DNA of 13,545 nucleotides from an uncultured Campylobacter sp. (lineage in GTDB: Bacteria > Campylobacterota > Campylobacteria > Campylobacterales > Campylobacteraceae): contig NZ_CALHXD010000109.1 in assembly GCF_938040115.1 (NCBI RefSeq), positions 1 to 13,545 on the forward strand. The letters run 5' to 3'. The notes beneath the pieces are model-generated. The model made no database searches, was not told where the DNA came from, and saw nothing but the letters and a program-made list of their open reading frames with translations. Position 1 is the stretch's first letter. Each line of letters begins with the position of its first letter. This document shows, piece after piece, positions 13,385 to 13,545 of this stretch. Both the position numbers and the translations under genes were made by a program.

Positions 13385-13545
13385 TTATTCTTTGGTTTTT
13401 GCCATTCTGCGGCGCATAGTAGGATCTAGATAGCGTTTGCGTACGCGTATGTTTGTCGGCGTGACTTCGACCAGCTCGTCCTCCTCGATCCACTCCAAAG
13501 CGCGCTCAAGGCTTAGTTTTCTAGGCGGTACGAGCTTGATAGCGT
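13385..13545 (-). CDS. typA: TypA/BipA translational GTPase, C-terminal 52 residues (runs off right edge)
   Basis: A leftward frame entering from the right edge and ending at TAA 13387-13385. Its 52 visible residues match the end of TypA/BipA: a VPPRKLSLERALEWI segment, then EEDELVEVTP, then IRVRKRYLDPTMRRR. DELVEVTP followed by the basic RxRKRxL stretch is characteristic of the BipA C-terminal domain, which contacts the ribosome. BipA is an EF-G-like GTPase that helps 50S subunit assembly and stress or cold growth. The GTPase domain lies outside the window. A weak stem (TTTAGCC 13340-13346 with GGCTAAA 13368-13374) lies after the stop, without a good T-run. Confidence 0.93.
   Translation of the reverse strand, partial: AIKLVPPRKLSLERALEWIEEDELVEVTPTNIRVRKRYLDPTMRRRMAKTKE

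Overview
The window reads as a chromosome segment of a Campylobacter-type epsilonproteobacterium. The signs are the gene families, the TGnTAnAAT extended -10 promoters, and the hexamer AAATTT, which occurs about 108 times by my hand count. The moderate GC content and AAATTT density remind me of the oral C. rectus/C. showae group, but that species guess is inference. I saw no rRNA, tRNA, insertion sequence or CRISPR repeats.

Left part (1-4787). The window opens inside the N-terminus of a leftward Cas6-like CRISPR RNA endonuclease whose body, and presumably its CRISPR locus, lie off the left edge. Divergent from it is a PatB/MalY-type PLP C-S lyase. Next is a short intergenic space that looks like a free-standing small RNA gene: an extended -10, a hairpin showing CCTCCT in its loop, and a terminator with a CCCCC loop. 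Then a rightward set follows: moaC (molybdopterin synthesis), an overlapping DUF493 gene, a 426-residue helical protein of unknown function, and a DUF4299 protein.

Middle part (4788-9768). A clear sigma70 promoter drives a small lipoprotein and a secreted Sel1-repeat protein. Converging on it from the right is a leftward group: lemA, a DUF3137 membrane protein, and a membrane protein with an N-terminal cold-shock-like domain. Behind lemA is a gene-free stretch of about 970 bases carrying a 20-base direct repeat and hairpins.

Right part (9769-13545). All genes point left: a large TonB-dependent outer-membrane receptor, two overlapping genes for small secreted heavy-metal-associated (HMA) proteins behind a very AT-rich promoter region with a possible operator, and the C-terminal end of the translational GTPase TypA/BipA.

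The best candidates for something undescribed are the small RNA at about 1592-1653, the lemA/DUF3137/cold-shock-membrane cluster, and the paired secreted HMA proteins with no metal ATPase beside them. No complete new defence or biosynthetic system can be claimed from this window.
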